Positions 10,046 through 17,585 of a stretch of DNA of 32,091 bases are shown piece after piece. The stretch spans positions 1 through 32,091 of the forward strand of contig CACWQS010000017.1 of assembly GCA_902763155.1 (NCBI GenBank), in the 5' to 3' direction. How positions within the stretch are numbered: position 1 is the first letter of the stretch; every line of letters begins with the position of its first letter. The DNA comes from an uncultured Pseudomonadota bacterium (GTDB taxonomy: Bacteria; Pseudomonadota; Alphaproteobacteria; RF32; CAG-239). A program made the position numbers and the translations under genes. Below the pieces are notes generated by a model. It saw only the letters and a program-made list of their open reading frames with translations, was not told the DNA's origin and ran no database searches.

Positions 10046-10074
10046 TTGCATTCGATTTGTTTTTTGTGTATTAG
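10046..10074 (+). promoter_or_regulatory. Candidate promoter for secY
   Basis: TTGCAT (10046-10051) and TATTAG (10069-10074) are 17 bp apart in the gap after ddl. A perfect small hairpin, GGGCA/TGCCC with a GAAAG loop (10087-10101), would lie in the 5' untranslated region of secY. Each match is partial. Confidence 0.35.
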
Positions 10075-10142
10075 ATTATGCTTAATGGGCAGAAAGTGCC
10101 CTATTGTGGGTTTTAAAATATAGATTTTTGAAGGAAATTAAA

Positions 10143-11486
10143 ATGGCTTCAATGGCAGAAAAAATGGTCGCAAATATGGATATGTCGGCCTTTGGTAAAG
10201 CAGAAGAACTGAAAAAAAGATTATGGTTCACCGTAATGGCGCTGATTGTGTTTCGTTTGGGAACATATATTCCGCTTCCGGGGATAAACGCTGCGGTGCT
10301 TGCTGAAATGTTTAATCGTAATGCCGGCGGTATTTTGGGTATGTTTAACATGTTTTCCGGTGGTGCTTTAGAGCGTATGACTATTTTTGCTTTGAACATT
10401 ATGCCGTATATTTCCGCATCAATCATTATCCAACTCGGTCAGTCCGTTATTCCGTCTTTGATGGCGCTGAAAAAAGAAGGAGAGGCCGGACATCGCAAAA
10501 TCACACACTATACAAAAGTATTGACAGTGTTGATTACGATTATTCAGGGCTATGGTATCGCCGTCGGTTTATTGAGCGTTTCCGGCGCAAACGGGGCTTC
10601 GGCAGTGATGATCGGCAGTTTTGTATTTAAGTTTGCTACCATTGTTTCACTCGTTGGCGGTACGATGTTTATCGTGTGGCTCGGCGACCAAATTACGCAA
10701 CGTGGTGTCGGTAACGGCTCGTCACTGATTATTACGGTGGGTATTATTGCTAATATTCCGAATGCTTTGGCGCAAACGTTTGAATTAGGACGTGCCGGTC
10801 AAATGTCGATTGTAACGATTTTGATGTTGGTGGCAATGGCTCTGGCATTGATTTATGTGATTGTTTTTGTGGAACGTGCGCAACGCCGAATCGTGATTCA
10901 ATATCCGAAGCGCCAGATGGGTATGCGCATGACGGCGGCTGACAGCTCGCACTTGCCGCTCAAAATTAACCCGACCGGTGTGATTCCGCCGATTTTCGCC
11001 AGTTCGCTTTTGTTGTTGCCGATTACGGTGGCTAACCTTTCGGCTGAACAGGGGCCGTCTTGGGTACAGACTTTAAGTCAACTTTTAGGACACGGACAGC
11101 CGCTGTATTTGGCTCTCTATGCCTTTTTGATTTTGTTCTTTACGTTTTTCTATACCGGCGTGGTGTTTAATCCGCAAGAAACAGCCGATAATTTGAAAAA
11201 ACATGGCGGCTTTATTGCCGGTATTCGTCCGGGTAAAACTACGGCTGATTATTTGGATTATGTAATCACGCGTTTGACGGTTTTGGCTTCTATTTATCTG
11301 GTTTGCTTGTGCATTATTCCGGAAATTTTGATTGCCAAAGTAGGTGTGCCGTTTGTTTTGGGCGGAACAACGCTGCTCATCGTGGTACAAGTAACCATGG
11401 ATTTCATCGGACAAGTTCAATCGCGTTTGTTAGCGTATCAGTATGAGGGGTTGTTGCGCAAAGCCGCCCTCGTCAAAAAACGCTAA
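10143..11486 (+). CDS. secY: SecY, protein-conducting channel subunit
   Basis: SecY is the main pore of the Sec translocon in the inner membrane. An in-frame start exists 39 bases earlier, but the ATG at 10143 is preferred: GAAGGAAA lies just before it, and the protein then begins MASMAEKM followed by the KAEELKKRLWFT-type cytoplasmic helix typical of alphaproteobacterial SecY. That gives 447 residues and ten expected membrane segments. Recognisable motifs include FRLGTYIPLPGI, MPYISASIIIQL and GVGNGSSLII. It is not joined to ribosomal genes upstream, since ddl precedes it, and adk does not follow. Its TAA stop is the first part of a hairpin repeat. Confidence 0.97.
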   Translation: MASMAEKMVANMDMSAFGKAEELKKRLWFTVMALIVFRLGTYIPLPGINAAVLAEMFNRNAGGILGMFNMFSGGALERMTIFALNIMPYISASIIIQLGQSVIPSLMALKKEGEAGHRKITHYTKVLTVLITIIQGYGIAVGLLSVSGANGASAVMIGSFVFKFATIVSLVGGTMFIVWLGDQITQRGVGNGSSLIITVGIIANIPNALAQTFELGRAGQMSIVTILMLVAMALALIYVIVFVERAQRRIVIQYPKRQMGMRMTAADSSHLPLKINPTGVIPPIFASSLLLLPITVANLSAEQGPSWVQTLSQLLGHGQPLYLALYAFLILFFTFFYTGVVFNPQETADNLKKHGGFIAGIRPGKTTADYLDYVITRLTVLASIYLVCLCIIPEILIAKVGVPFVLGGTTLLIVVQVTMDFIGQVQSRLLAYQYEGLLRKAALVKKR

Positions 11487-11588
11487 ACTCGTCTAGCTGG
11501 TGCTTGCTTGGAAATTTTCTCCTCGTGTAGTATTGTCTACACGTCGTCGGAAATTACGCTTCGCAATCACGCACGCTATCCGAGTTTA
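11484..11588. repeat. Stop-codon hairpin repeat, copy behind secY
   Basis: The element begins on the secY stop codon. Outer arms are TAAACTCG (11484-11491) and CGAGTTTA (11581-11588). The inner palindrome is GTGTAG/CTACAC (11525-11530 and 11537-11542). Middle arms AATTTTC and GGAAATT pair with one G-T. TCTAGCTGGT after the left outer arm is shared with the pal copy. A decayed second core with GTGTAC and GCACGGTG follows at about 11600-11630. It probably acts as a terminator or as an mRNA 3'-end hairpin. Confidence 0.75.
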
Positions 11589-11695
11589 GCAGTCTCGTAG
11601 TGTACTTTTCTTTATGCACGGTGCTTTTTTATTGTTGTTCTTCAGATGTTTGCGGTTATCGAAAACAAAAAAATGAAAAATTAGTAAAAAAGGTG

Positions 11696-11724
11696 TTGAC
11701 TCTTGAAAATAACCTGCCTATAAT
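11696..11724 (+). promoter_or_regulatory. Strong sigma70-type promoter of rpsM-rpsK-rpoA
   Basis: TTGACT (11696-11701) and a perfect TATAAT (11719-11724) are separated by exactly 17 bp, with an A-rich upstream stretch that could bind the alpha subunit. Transcription would start near 11731, leaving a 65-nt leader. This fits a ribosomal-protein operon cut off from its usual upstream spc promoter. Confidence 0.82.
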
Positions 11725-11795
11725 CCGCTTAATTTTGAAAAGTGGTGATCAACTTTTTGAATGGTTTATATAATTGAAATTAATGGAGATTAAAT

Positions 11796-12164
11796 TTGGC
11801 TCGTATAGCTGGTGTAAATATTCCAAGTGCCAAGAAGATTGAAATCGCACTGACGTATATCTTCGGCATTGGTCGTAAGTCTGCCCAAGACATTTGCTCT
11901 AAGTCGGGTATTGATGCTAACCGTCGCGTTAACGATTTGTCCGATGAAGAAGTTATGAAAATTCGTGAAGTAATCGATGGCGGCTATTTGGTAGAAGGCG
12001 AACTTCGTCGTGAAGTCGGTACAAACATCAAACGTTTGATGGATTTAGGCTGCTACCGTGGTTTAAGACATCGTAAAGGTTTGCCGGTACGTGGTCAGAG
12101 CACAAAACAAAATGCTCGTACACGTAAAGGTAAGCGTAAGACGATTGCGAATAAGAAGAAATAG
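11796..12164 (+). CDS. rpsM: Ribosomal protein S13 (uS13)
   Basis: S13 sits in the head of the 30S subunit and contacts tRNA and the large subunit. The 122-residue protein is full length, with [25 protein letters not shown] at the start and the basic tail [17 protein letters not shown]. The start codon is TTG: GGAG lies eight bases upstream, and translation from here restores the conserved M-A-R-I-A-G beginning. A rare start on such a highly expressed gene is unusual and may tune expression. rpsK follows 11 bases after the stop. Confidence 0.97.
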   Translation: MARIAGVNIPSAKKIEIALTYIFGIGRKSAQDICSKSGIDANRRVNDLSDEEVMKIREVIDGGYLVEGELRREVGTNIKRLMDLGCYRGLRHRKGLPVRGQSTKQNARTRKGKRKTIANKKK

Positions 12165-12175
12165 TGAGGGTGCAA

Positions 12176-12565
12176 ATGGCTAAGGCAACAATTCAGAAAA
12201 AAAGAAAAGAAAAAAAGAACATTACTTCTGGTGTAGCTCACATTGATTCTTCTTTCAACAATACAAGAGTTACAATTACAGATGCTCAGGGTAACACCGT
12301 TTCTTGGTCAACAGCCGGTGCGCAAGGCTTTAAGGGTTCGAGAAAATCGACTCCGTATGCTGCGCAAGTTGCTGCTGAAGAAGCCGGTAAAAAGGCTCAA
12401 GAAAACGGTATGAAGACTCTGGAAGTTGAAGTTAAGGGACCTGGTTCGGGTCGCGAATCGGCAATCAGAGCATTGCAAGTGGTTGGTTTTACCATTACGT
12501 CGATTCGTGATGTTACGCCGATTCCGCACAACGGATGCCGTTTAAGAAAACGTCGTCGCGTTTAG
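12176..12565 (+). CDS. rpsK: Ribosomal protein S11 (uS11)
   Basis: S11 lies on the platform of the 30S subunit and helps shape the mRNA exit site. The ATG at 12176 is chosen over an upstream GTG that overlaps the rpsM stop. It has a GAGG ribosome site and gives the standard 129 residues starting [15 protein letters not shown]. Family motifs seen include [49 protein letters not shown] and the C-terminal [18 protein letters not shown]. rpsD is absent between rpsK and rpoA, as is usual in proteobacterial relatives with this arrangement. Confidence 0.98.
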   Translation: MAKATIQKKRKEKKNITSGVAHIDSSFNNTRVTITDAQGNTVSWSTAGAQGFKGSRKSTPYAAQVAAEEAGKKAQENGMKTLEVEVKGPGSGRESAIRALQVVGFTITSIRDVTPIPHNGCRLRKRRRV

Positions 12566-12573
12566 TTTTTTTT

Positions 12574-12612
12574 GGTGGCTACAGGCTTATTTTGCCTGTT
12601 GCCGCCCTTTTT
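12574..12612 (+). terminator. Hairpin with T run between rpsK and rpoA
   Basis: GGTGGC pairs with GCCGCC around an inner CAGGC/GCCTG stem (12574-12606), and a T run follows. It looks like an intrinsic terminator inside the operon, so it may lower rpoA relative to S13 and S11. A possible extra start lies in the AT-rich stretch 12613-12640. Confidence 0.65.
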
Positions 12613-12653
12613 AATATATGCATATATAACTTCTACAGAAAAGGACAAAACCC

Positions 12654-13661
12654 GTGATTCAAAAGAATTGGCAAGAACTTATTAAACCAACAAAACTTGA
12701 AGTGTCTAATGATGGCACAAACAAGGCAAAAATTGTGGTTGAACCTTTGGAACGTGGCTTCGGCTTAACCTTGGGTAATGCTTTGAGAAGAGTTTTATTA
12801 TCTTCGTTGCAAGGCGGGGCTGTTTCAGCAATTAAAATTGACGGTGTCCTGCATGAATTTTCTTCTATCGATGGTGTTAGGGAAGATGTGACAGACATTG
12901 TGCTGAACATTAAAGAATTAGCGGTTGCTGTTCATAGCGAATCGGCTAAAATATTGACATTGAAGGCTGAAGGGCCTTGCACTGTAACAGCGGCAATGAT
13001 TGAAACCGGTCATGATGTTGAAATTATGAACCCGGATCATGTAATTTGCACGCTTGATGCCGGCGCTAAGCTCAGTATGGAACTGACCGTTACTACCGGT
13101 AAAGGTTATGTTCCGGCATCTACTTCCATGTCGGCAGATTCGCCGATTGGGCTTATCAATGTTGATGCAATTTATTCGCCGGTTAAAAAAGTTTCTTACA
13201 AAGTTGAAAATAGTCGTGTCGGACAAATTACCGACTATGATAAGTTGACAATGATTGTGGAAACAAATGGTGTGGTTTCGCCTGAAGATGCTGTTGCTTT
13301 GTCGGCACGTATTTTGCAAGACCAACTCAAGCCGTTCATTAATTTTGATGAACCGGAAAGTGAAGCCGAAGATGTTCGCGAAGAATTACCGTTTAACAAG
13401 AATTTGCTCCGCAAGGTTGATGAACTTGAACTTTCGGTTCGCTCGGCAAATTGCTTGAAAAACGATAACATTATTTACATCGGCGATTTGGTTCAAAAGA
13501 CGGAAGCCGAAATGCTCAGAACTCCGAACTTCGGTCGTAAATCTTTGAACGAAATCAAAGAAGTGCTCGCAAAGATGGGCATTCACCTCGGTATGGAAAC
13601 TCCGGGCTGGCCGCCTGAGAATATTGAGGAGTTGATCAAGCGCACTTCCGATCAATTCTAA
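12654..13661 (+). CDS. rpoA: RNA polymerase alpha subunit
   Basis: RpoA nucleates RNA polymerase assembly and contacts promoter UP elements and activators. The start is GTG, with AAAGGA nine bases upstream. The 335-residue protein has the N-terminal assembly domain (about 1-235, with [22 protein letters not shown] at 31-52), an acidic linker (about 232-247) and the C-terminal DNA-binding domain (250-317). DNA contact residues of the family are present, with R263 and N266 in [10 protein letters not shown], as is [11 protein letters not shown]. rplQ, which normally follows rpoA, is absent; a repeat array starts at the stop codon instead. Confidence 0.98.
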   Translation: MIQKNWQELIKPTKLEVSNDGTNKAKIVVEPLERGFGLTLGNALRRVLLSSLQGGAVSAIKIDGVLHEFSSIDGVREDVTDIVLNIKELAVAVHSESAKILTLKAEGPCTVTAAMIETGHDVEIMNPDHVICTLDAGAKLSMELTVTTGKGYVPASTSMSADSPIGLINVDAIYSPVKKVSYKVENSRVGQITDYDKLTMIVETNGVVSPEDAVALSARILQDQLKPFINFDEPESEAEDVREELPFNKNLLRKVDELELSVRSANCLKNDNIIYIGDLVQKTEAEMLRTPNFGRKSLNEIKEVLAKMGIHLGMETPGWPPENIEELIKRTSDQF

Positions 13662-13767
13662 AAAACTCATATAATGGGTTTCTAGTCAAAGGCTTTTTCC
13701 CTTATGTACTATTTTGTACACCGCGGGAAAAAGCCTTTTTCTATTAACCTCATTCTCTGAGTTTTTA
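13659..13767. repeat. Stop-codon hairpin repeat, copy behind rpoA
   Basis: Starting on the rpoA TAA, outer arms are TAAAAAACTCA (13659-13669) and TGAGTTTTTA (13758-13767). The usual CTCG/CGAG is changed to CTCA/TGAG on both sides, a compensatory pair. Middle arms AAAGGCTTTTTCCC (13688-13701) and GGGAAAAAGCCTTT (13725-13738) are a perfect 14-bp match. The inner palindrome is TGTAC/GTACA (13705-13709 and 13716-13720). It is very likely to stop rpoA transcription. Confidence 0.78.
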
Positions 13768-14020
13768 TGTCTTTTGTACACGGCGGAAACAGACTTCCGT
13801 CGTATTAGTCTCATTCTCCGACTTTTTACTAACAAAAATTACACCGCGGGAAAAAGCCTTTTTCTATTAACCTCATTCTCTGAGTTTTTATGTCTTTTGG
13901 ATACGGCGGAAACAGACTTCCGTCGTATTAGTCTCATTCTCCGACTTTTTACTAACAAAAATTACACCGCGGAAAAAAGCCTTTTTCTATTAACCTCATT
14001 CTCCGCCTTTTTATTTTTTT
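13718..14020. repeat. 123-bp tandem array grown from the hairpin repeat
   Basis: The unit starting with ACACCGCGG begins at 13718, 13841 and 13964, exactly 123 bp apart, giving about 2.4 units. Each full unit is two related halves of about 60 bp: one with the CCTCATTCTCTGAG end, the other with the GTCTCATTCTCCGAC end. The units are nearly identical, so the expansion is recent. A 108-codon open frame crosses the array only because 123 is divisible by three; it has no ribosome site and is not called as a gene. Confidence 0.85.
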
Positions 14021-14024
14021 GTGC

Positions 14025-14052
14025 TTGCAATTTATTTTGATTCATTTAATAT
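14025..14052 (+). promoter_or_regulatory. Candidate promoter for structured RNA R3
   Basis: TTGCAA (14025-14030) and TAATAT (14047-14052) are 16 bp apart. A start near 14059 would fall right before the first hairpin of R3, as at R1 and R2. Confidence 0.45.
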
Positions 14053-14058
14053 GATTAT

Positions 14059-14210
14059 TGTCGGCAGGTGTTCTGCCGGCGGAGTATCCTAACTCCTTAC
14101 ACAAATAATAAACTCCTCAAAGGTGGGGAGCCGGCGGAATATGTTGAATACGCCGGACTGATTACATGACAGTTACGATCTCCCGACCACTTTTCGAGTG
14201 GTCTTTTGTT
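14059..14210 (+). ncRNA. Structured RNA R3, third member of the R1/R2 family
   Basis: Order of elements: 5' hairpin CGGCAG/CTGCCG (14062-14078); long-range helix in which GGAG-bulged T-ATCCTAA (14081-14092) pairs with TTACGAT-CTCC (14173-14183), with one C-C mismatch; inner hairpin CTCCTC/GGGGAG (14113-14130); hairpin CCGGCG/CGCCGG (14131-14156) followed by ACTGATTA; terminator GACCACT/AGTGGTC (14185-14203). The one-base bulge and the terminator position match R1 and R2. GGAGT/ACTCC (14081-14096) could also form a competing local hairpin. It lies 24 nt upstream of the HTH gene and may be its leader or a separate small RNA. Confidence 0.58.
14185..14210 (+). terminator. Terminator of R3
   Basis: A perfect 7-bp stem GACCACT/AGTGGTC with a TTTCG loop is followed by TTTTGTTTT. 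It lies between the RNA and the HTH gene, so the gene would need read-through or its own start. Confidence 0.75.
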
Positions 14211-14233
14211 TTAAGTTAACAAATTGAGGAGTT

Positions 14234-14470
14234 ATGAAAATGAGTGGATGTCGTTTAATCCCTAAAGAAATTTTACCCGATATTTGCCCGCAACTCAAAC
14301 AACTACGCCTTGAACGTGAGCTGAGTTTAAAGGAATTACAAGAACAATTGCACATCAGTCCGAGATTGTTAAAACGTATGGAAGAAGGTAAATGTTTGGT
14401 GCTGGTTCATTTTATAAAATTACTTAATTTTTACGGCAAAAAAGTGCGGATTGTGATTGAAGATAAATAG
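14234..14470 (+). CDS. Small XRE-like helix-turn-helix protein
   Basis: The 78-residue protein contains a compact helix-turn-helix: LKQLRLERELSLKELQEQLHISPRLLKRMEEG (about 22-53) follows the XRE/Cro pattern with a recognition helix near ISPRLLKRMEE. A short tail resembles LNFYGKKVRIVIEDK. Such proteins bind DNA as dimers; some are antitoxins or phage repressors, but no toxin gene adjoins it. GAGGAG lies before the ATG at 14234; a second ATG at 14240 is also possible. It follows R3 directly, so its expression may depend on passing the R3 terminator. Confidence 0.75.
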   Translation: MKMSGCRLIPKEILPDICPQLKQLRLERELSLKELQEQLHISPRLLKRMEEGKCLVLVHFIKLLNFYGKKVRIVIEDK

Positions 14471-14475
14471 TTTCT

Positions 14476-14856
14476 TTATTTTACGAAAACCAACAGTATA
14501 ATCAAATAGCTGATAAAGGTAAGAGCAATGGTGTAGCCGACAAGAGTAAGCAAGGTGCTTAATTGCGGGTGTCCGTTTATGCGGATTACCGGTAATTTCA
14601 GTTTTTTGGCTTGAGTTGAAAGTGCTTTGATATTACCGCGATATTTGAGAAGCAAGAAGACACTGTATAGCACGAGAACCGCTAACAAACCATACCCCAA
14701 AGGTTCTGCTAAGGCTGGTATTGCACGCAGAAAATAAAAAGCCGTTGCCGCAATGGCAAGCGCTAACAGATAAGGCCAGCCACGACGTAAAATTGCGGGG
14801 TAGTAAGCTAAAATCAGAAACCCTAAAATAATACCCAAAATAACTCGTGCAATCAT
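14476..14856 (-). CDS. Small integral membrane protein, unknown
   Basis: This 126-residue protein has about four hydrophobic helices (about 2-21, 27-46, 52-70 and 103-125) with a short basic stretch (KYRGNIKALSTQAKKLKLP) between the third and fourth. AAGGAG lies before the start. I do not recognise a family. It is convergent with the HTH gene, five bases from its stop, and no partner gene suggests a function. Confidence 0.7.
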   Translation of the reverse strand: MIARVILGIILGFLILAYYPAILRRGWPYLLALAIAATAFYFLRAIPALAEPLGYGLLAVLVLYSVFLLLKYRGNIKALSTQAKKLKLPVIRINGHPQLSTLLTLVGYTIALTFISYLIILLVFVK

Positions 14857-15010
14857 TTTATTCTCCTTGTCAATCTTGTTTTATTATGCCTTTGCGCAAC
14901 TAAAAATGCAAGTCATTTGTGATAAGAGTCTTTTGATAATTTTTTTATTTGTTTTTTAATAAAATTGTGTTATTGGTAACGCTTAGAGGTATTTCTAACG
15001 GACACTGAAA

Positions 15011-15337
15011 ATGAATGCAGATGAAATTTTAGATAATAATTATGAGGAAAATGGCGAGAGCTTTTTGTATTATCTGCAAGAAAAACATACTTTTTATAAA
15101 GAAGGACTTCGGCTTTTATGTGAGGCGATTTATGCTCTGGCCGAGGAAAATGTGCATATTGCCCGGCGTGCCGCTAAAATAAACTTTATTTATGGTAAGA
15201 TTTTGAAGTGTTTTTTATATCATTTTGATCCCGATGATCCTTACAAAATAAGTAATTTACCGGAAAATTATAATCGGATGATTGGGCAACTTGATAAGTG
15301 TGTTGATTTTTACTTTAGTACTAGGGTTTCAGCCTAG
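15011..15337 (+). CDS. Hypothetical cytoplasmic protein
   Basis: The 108-residue product is acidic at the start and mostly helical, with a conserved-looking segment around YALAEENVHIARRAAKINFIYG and no signal peptide or membrane helix. I do not recognise it. Codon use resembles the neighbours. The ribosome site is weak (an ACGGACA stretch). It is convergent with the next minus-strand gene, and the two overlap by four bases at their stops. Existence is likely but not certain. Confidence 0.55.
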   Translation: MNADEILDNNYEENGESFLYYLQEKHTFYKEGLRLLCEAIYALAEENVHIARRAAKINFIYGKILKCFLYHFDPDDPYKISNLPENYNRMIGQLDKCVDFYFSTRVSA

Positions 15338-15495
15338 TTACCCAACATTGGATAAAAGTTCTTATATAGAAACCAAGCAATGCCGGCAAGTAGTGCCAAG
15401 CCAAACAGATAAAACGGAATTTTAATTATAAAGCGAAAAATATAGAAGCCGATAATGGCTGCTAAAGCATAAATAACGATTGTTGATATACTCAT
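15334..15495 (-). CDS. Small membrane protein downstream of lptG
   Basis: The 53-residue product is almost wholly hydrophobic, with two helices (about 4-24 and 27-44) and a short polar end. The ATG at 15495 is preferred over one 24 bases upstream, because a strong GGGAGGA ribosome site lies five bases before it. It is the last gene of gmk-cysK-lptG and starts 14 bases after the lptG stop. Function unknown; a link with LptG is only positional. Confidence 0.65.
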   Translation of the reverse strand: MSISTIVIYALAAIIGFYIFRFIIKIPFYLFGLALLAGIAWFLYKNFYPMLGN

Positions 15496-15508
15496 TTTAT
15501 CCTCCCGT

Positions 15509-16618
15509 TTATACTTCATCTGCCCTAATGAGCAGAGATGTTGTCATCAATAAAATAATAATTGCCGGTGCTGACACTGAAAGTAATATAGGAATATAGC
15601 CGTTCACACCAAAAGCATAAACTACCTGCGAAAGGAAGTAAATAGAAAATCCGGTAGCAATGCTGATAACAACGCGCCATATAATTGCCGAGCCGCGCAA
15701 AGTGTTTTGTAACATAAATACCGCGGCTATCAATAACATTCCGACCAAAAGGAATGGTGATACCCAAAGGCTTAAGTATCGCATCCAGTGTTGTCGGGCA
15801 GAAAAACCGGCGCTTTCATAAAAAGCTATAGTATCCGGTAATTGCCAGAACGAAATTGCTTCCGGTTCAATAAAATTTTCTTTTATACGTTGCATATCAA
15901 TACTGGTTTCATAGGTATAGTCCGACATTGTTTGTATTGGTTTGCCGCCGACAATGTGTTTAACGTCTTTGAGGTGAAAATTTTTGCCTTCCAAGGTAGC
16001 AAAATAGGCTTCATAAGATTGAGTAATTTGTGAATTTTCATTCAGTTCAGTAATGCTTATATCGCGCATCCATAAAGAATTATCTTTTTCCTGACGCAAA
16101 TTTTTAGCCTGAATAAGTAGGACTTTATTGTCAGAAAGAGCTTCTCTTATCCATAATCCTTTGCTGGAAAAGAGCATGGCATTAGGGTTACGACTGGTGA
16201 GACGGTAGCTCAAAACTTCATACCATTCATACATTTTAGCCGAAATAGGGTTAAGCACCATGATATTAAAAAGTCCGAGAGCGAATGCGGCAATAATCAA
16301 TGGTCGTAAAAAGCTAAAAATGGAAACACCGGCGGTGCGAATAATTACAAATTCATTGTTTTTACTCAAACGCCAAAAAGTAATCATTGCTGCCACCATC
16401 ATTATAAACGGGAAAACTATTTCGATAGTTTTGGCAATACGGGTTACGGCGTATTGGATTGTGAACCATATACCGATATCTTCGCGTCCGGAAACGCGGC
16501 GCAACGCTTCAATTGCATCAAAGAGCAAAATGATACCCAAAATAGCAAAGAATACTATAAAAAAGTTTGCTAACAGTTGTTTGGTAACGTAGCGACTTAA
16601 AATGGAAAAAAACTTCAT
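15509..16618 (-). CDS. lptG: LptG, LPS export permease
   Basis: LptG pairs with LptF and the ATPase LptB to extract lipopolysaccharide from the inner membrane and pass it to LptC/LptA. The 369-residue protein has the LptF/LptG layout: three N-terminal membrane helices (about 12-34, 58-80 and 100-122), a periplasmic beta-jellyroll domain (about 140-270) and three C-terminal helices (about 281-300, 312-332 and 338-362). LLFDAIEALRRVSGR near residue 32 matches LptG rather than LptF. It starts three bases after cysK, with GGAGG inside the cysK end. lptF is not in this window. Confidence 0.88.
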   Translation of the reverse strand: MKFFSILSRYVTKQLLANFFIVFFAILGIILLFDAIEALRRVSGREDIGIWFTIQYAVTRIAKTIEIVFPFIMMVAAMITFWRLSKNNEFVIIRTAGVSIFSFLRPLIIAAFALGLFNIMVLNPISAKMYEWYEVLSYRLTSRNPNAMLFSSKGLWIREALSDNKVLLIQAKNLRQEKDNSLWMRDISITELNENSQITQSYEAYFATLEGKNFHLKDVKHIVGGKPIQTMSDYTYETSIDMQRIKENFIEPEAISFWQLPDTIAFYESAGFSARQHWMRYLSLWVSPFLLVGMLLIAAVFMLQNTLRGSAIIWRVVISIATGFSIYFLSQVVYAFGVNGYIPILLSVSAPAIIILLMTTSLLIRADEV

Positions 16619-16621
16619 AGA

Positions 16622-17560
16622 TTAAGCCTCCTGCTCACTGAAAAATTGGTCAGTTAAATAGCGTTCAATACTATCCGGCAAAATGGTAACAATTGTTTTG
16701 CCGCTCATTTCTTCACGCTTAGCCAAATCGACGGCACCAATTAATGCCGCGGCGGCCGAAACCCCAACCGGTAAGCCCTCGGTGCGGGCAACAAAACGGC
16801 TCATTTTGAAAGCCTCGGTTGTGGAAACTTGATAAATTTCATTGATCAATCCGGCATTATAAAGCGGAGGGATAAATCCGGCACCGATGCCGCCGATGCG
16901 ATGAGCACCTTTTTCTTTACCGCTTAAAACAGCGCTTTCGGCAGGTTCTACTGCCATTACATATAAGTCAGGAACGCAAGACTTTAAGGTTGAAGCCACA
17001 CCGCTGATAGTGCCGCCGGTACCAACTCCGCAAACGATAGCATCAACATTACCACCGGTATCTTCCAATATTTCGGCACCGGTTGTAAGCTGATGAACTT
17101 CGACATTTGCCGGATTTTCAAATTGTTTGAACTCAATTAAATTAGCGGAACGGGCTTTTAATATTTCCACTTTACGAATAGCACCTGCCATGCCTTCGTC
17201 AGCCGGAGTTAGCAATACTTCTGCACCGAAATGGCGTATCAGCGCTATTTTTTCCGGCGCCATATTTTCAGGCATAACGATTACCAATTTGTAACCACGC
17301 GCGGCACAAAAAGCTGCCAGCCCGATGCCGGTATTACCTGATGTTGCCTCAATAAACACCGTGTCATCGTTGATTTTGCTAAACGGGGCTTTGTTTATCA
17401 TATTTAATGCCACACGGTCTTTAACCGAAAAAACGGGATTATAAAATTCGCATTTAACCAGCAAATCGGCTTTTAGCGCACATTTTTGCATTACTTTATT
17501 TAAGCGCAAAAGGGGCGTATGCCCGACCATATCTTCTATAGAATCATAAATTTTGCGCAT
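16622..17560 (-). CDS. cysK: Cysteine synthase (O-acetylserine sulfhydrylase)
   Basis: This PLP enzyme makes cysteine from O-acetylserine and sulfide. The 312-residue protein shows the PLP lysine K47 in NPVFSVKDR, the substrate loop TSGNTGIGLAAF (73-84), and the phosphate-binding GVGTGGTISGV. In CysK the first motif is usually NPxxSVKDR, so F at the fourth position is a small variant. CysM and cystathionine beta-synthase are alternatives; length and motifs favour CysK. It lies between gmk and lptG on the minus strand, 25 bases after gmk. No cysE is visible nearby. Confidence 0.92.
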   Translation of the reverse strand: MRKIYDSIEDMVGHTPLLRLNKVMQKCALKADLLVKCEFYNPVFSVKDRVALNMINKAPFSKINDDTVFIEATSGNTGIGLAAFCAARGYKLVIVMPENMAPEKIALIRHFGAEVLLTPADEGMAGAIRKVEILKARSANLIEFKQFENPANVEVHQLTTGAEILEDTGGNVDAIVCGVGTGGTISGVASTLKSCVPDLYVMAVEPAESAVLSGKEKGAHRIGGIGAGFIPPLYNAGLINEIYQVSTTEAFKMSRFVARTEGLPVGVSAAAALIGAVDLAKREEMSGKTIVTILPDSIERYLTDQFFSEQEA

Positions 17561-17585
17561 ATTGTTCTCCCTTTAATGTGGAAGC

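Noticed and set aside
10104..10142. Upstream start for SecY adding 13 residues
   Set aside because: No ribosome site before it; the ATG at 10143 has GAAGGAAA and gives the conserved SecY beginning.
11085..11420. Minus-strand open frame inside secY
   Set aside because: Shadow of the secY coding frame; no ribosome site and a biased composition typical of antisense frames.
13714..14040. 108-codon plus-strand open frame over the tandem array
   Set aside because: The frame is open only because the repeat unit (123 bp) is a multiple of three; it has no ribosome site and its sequence is the palindromic repeat itself.
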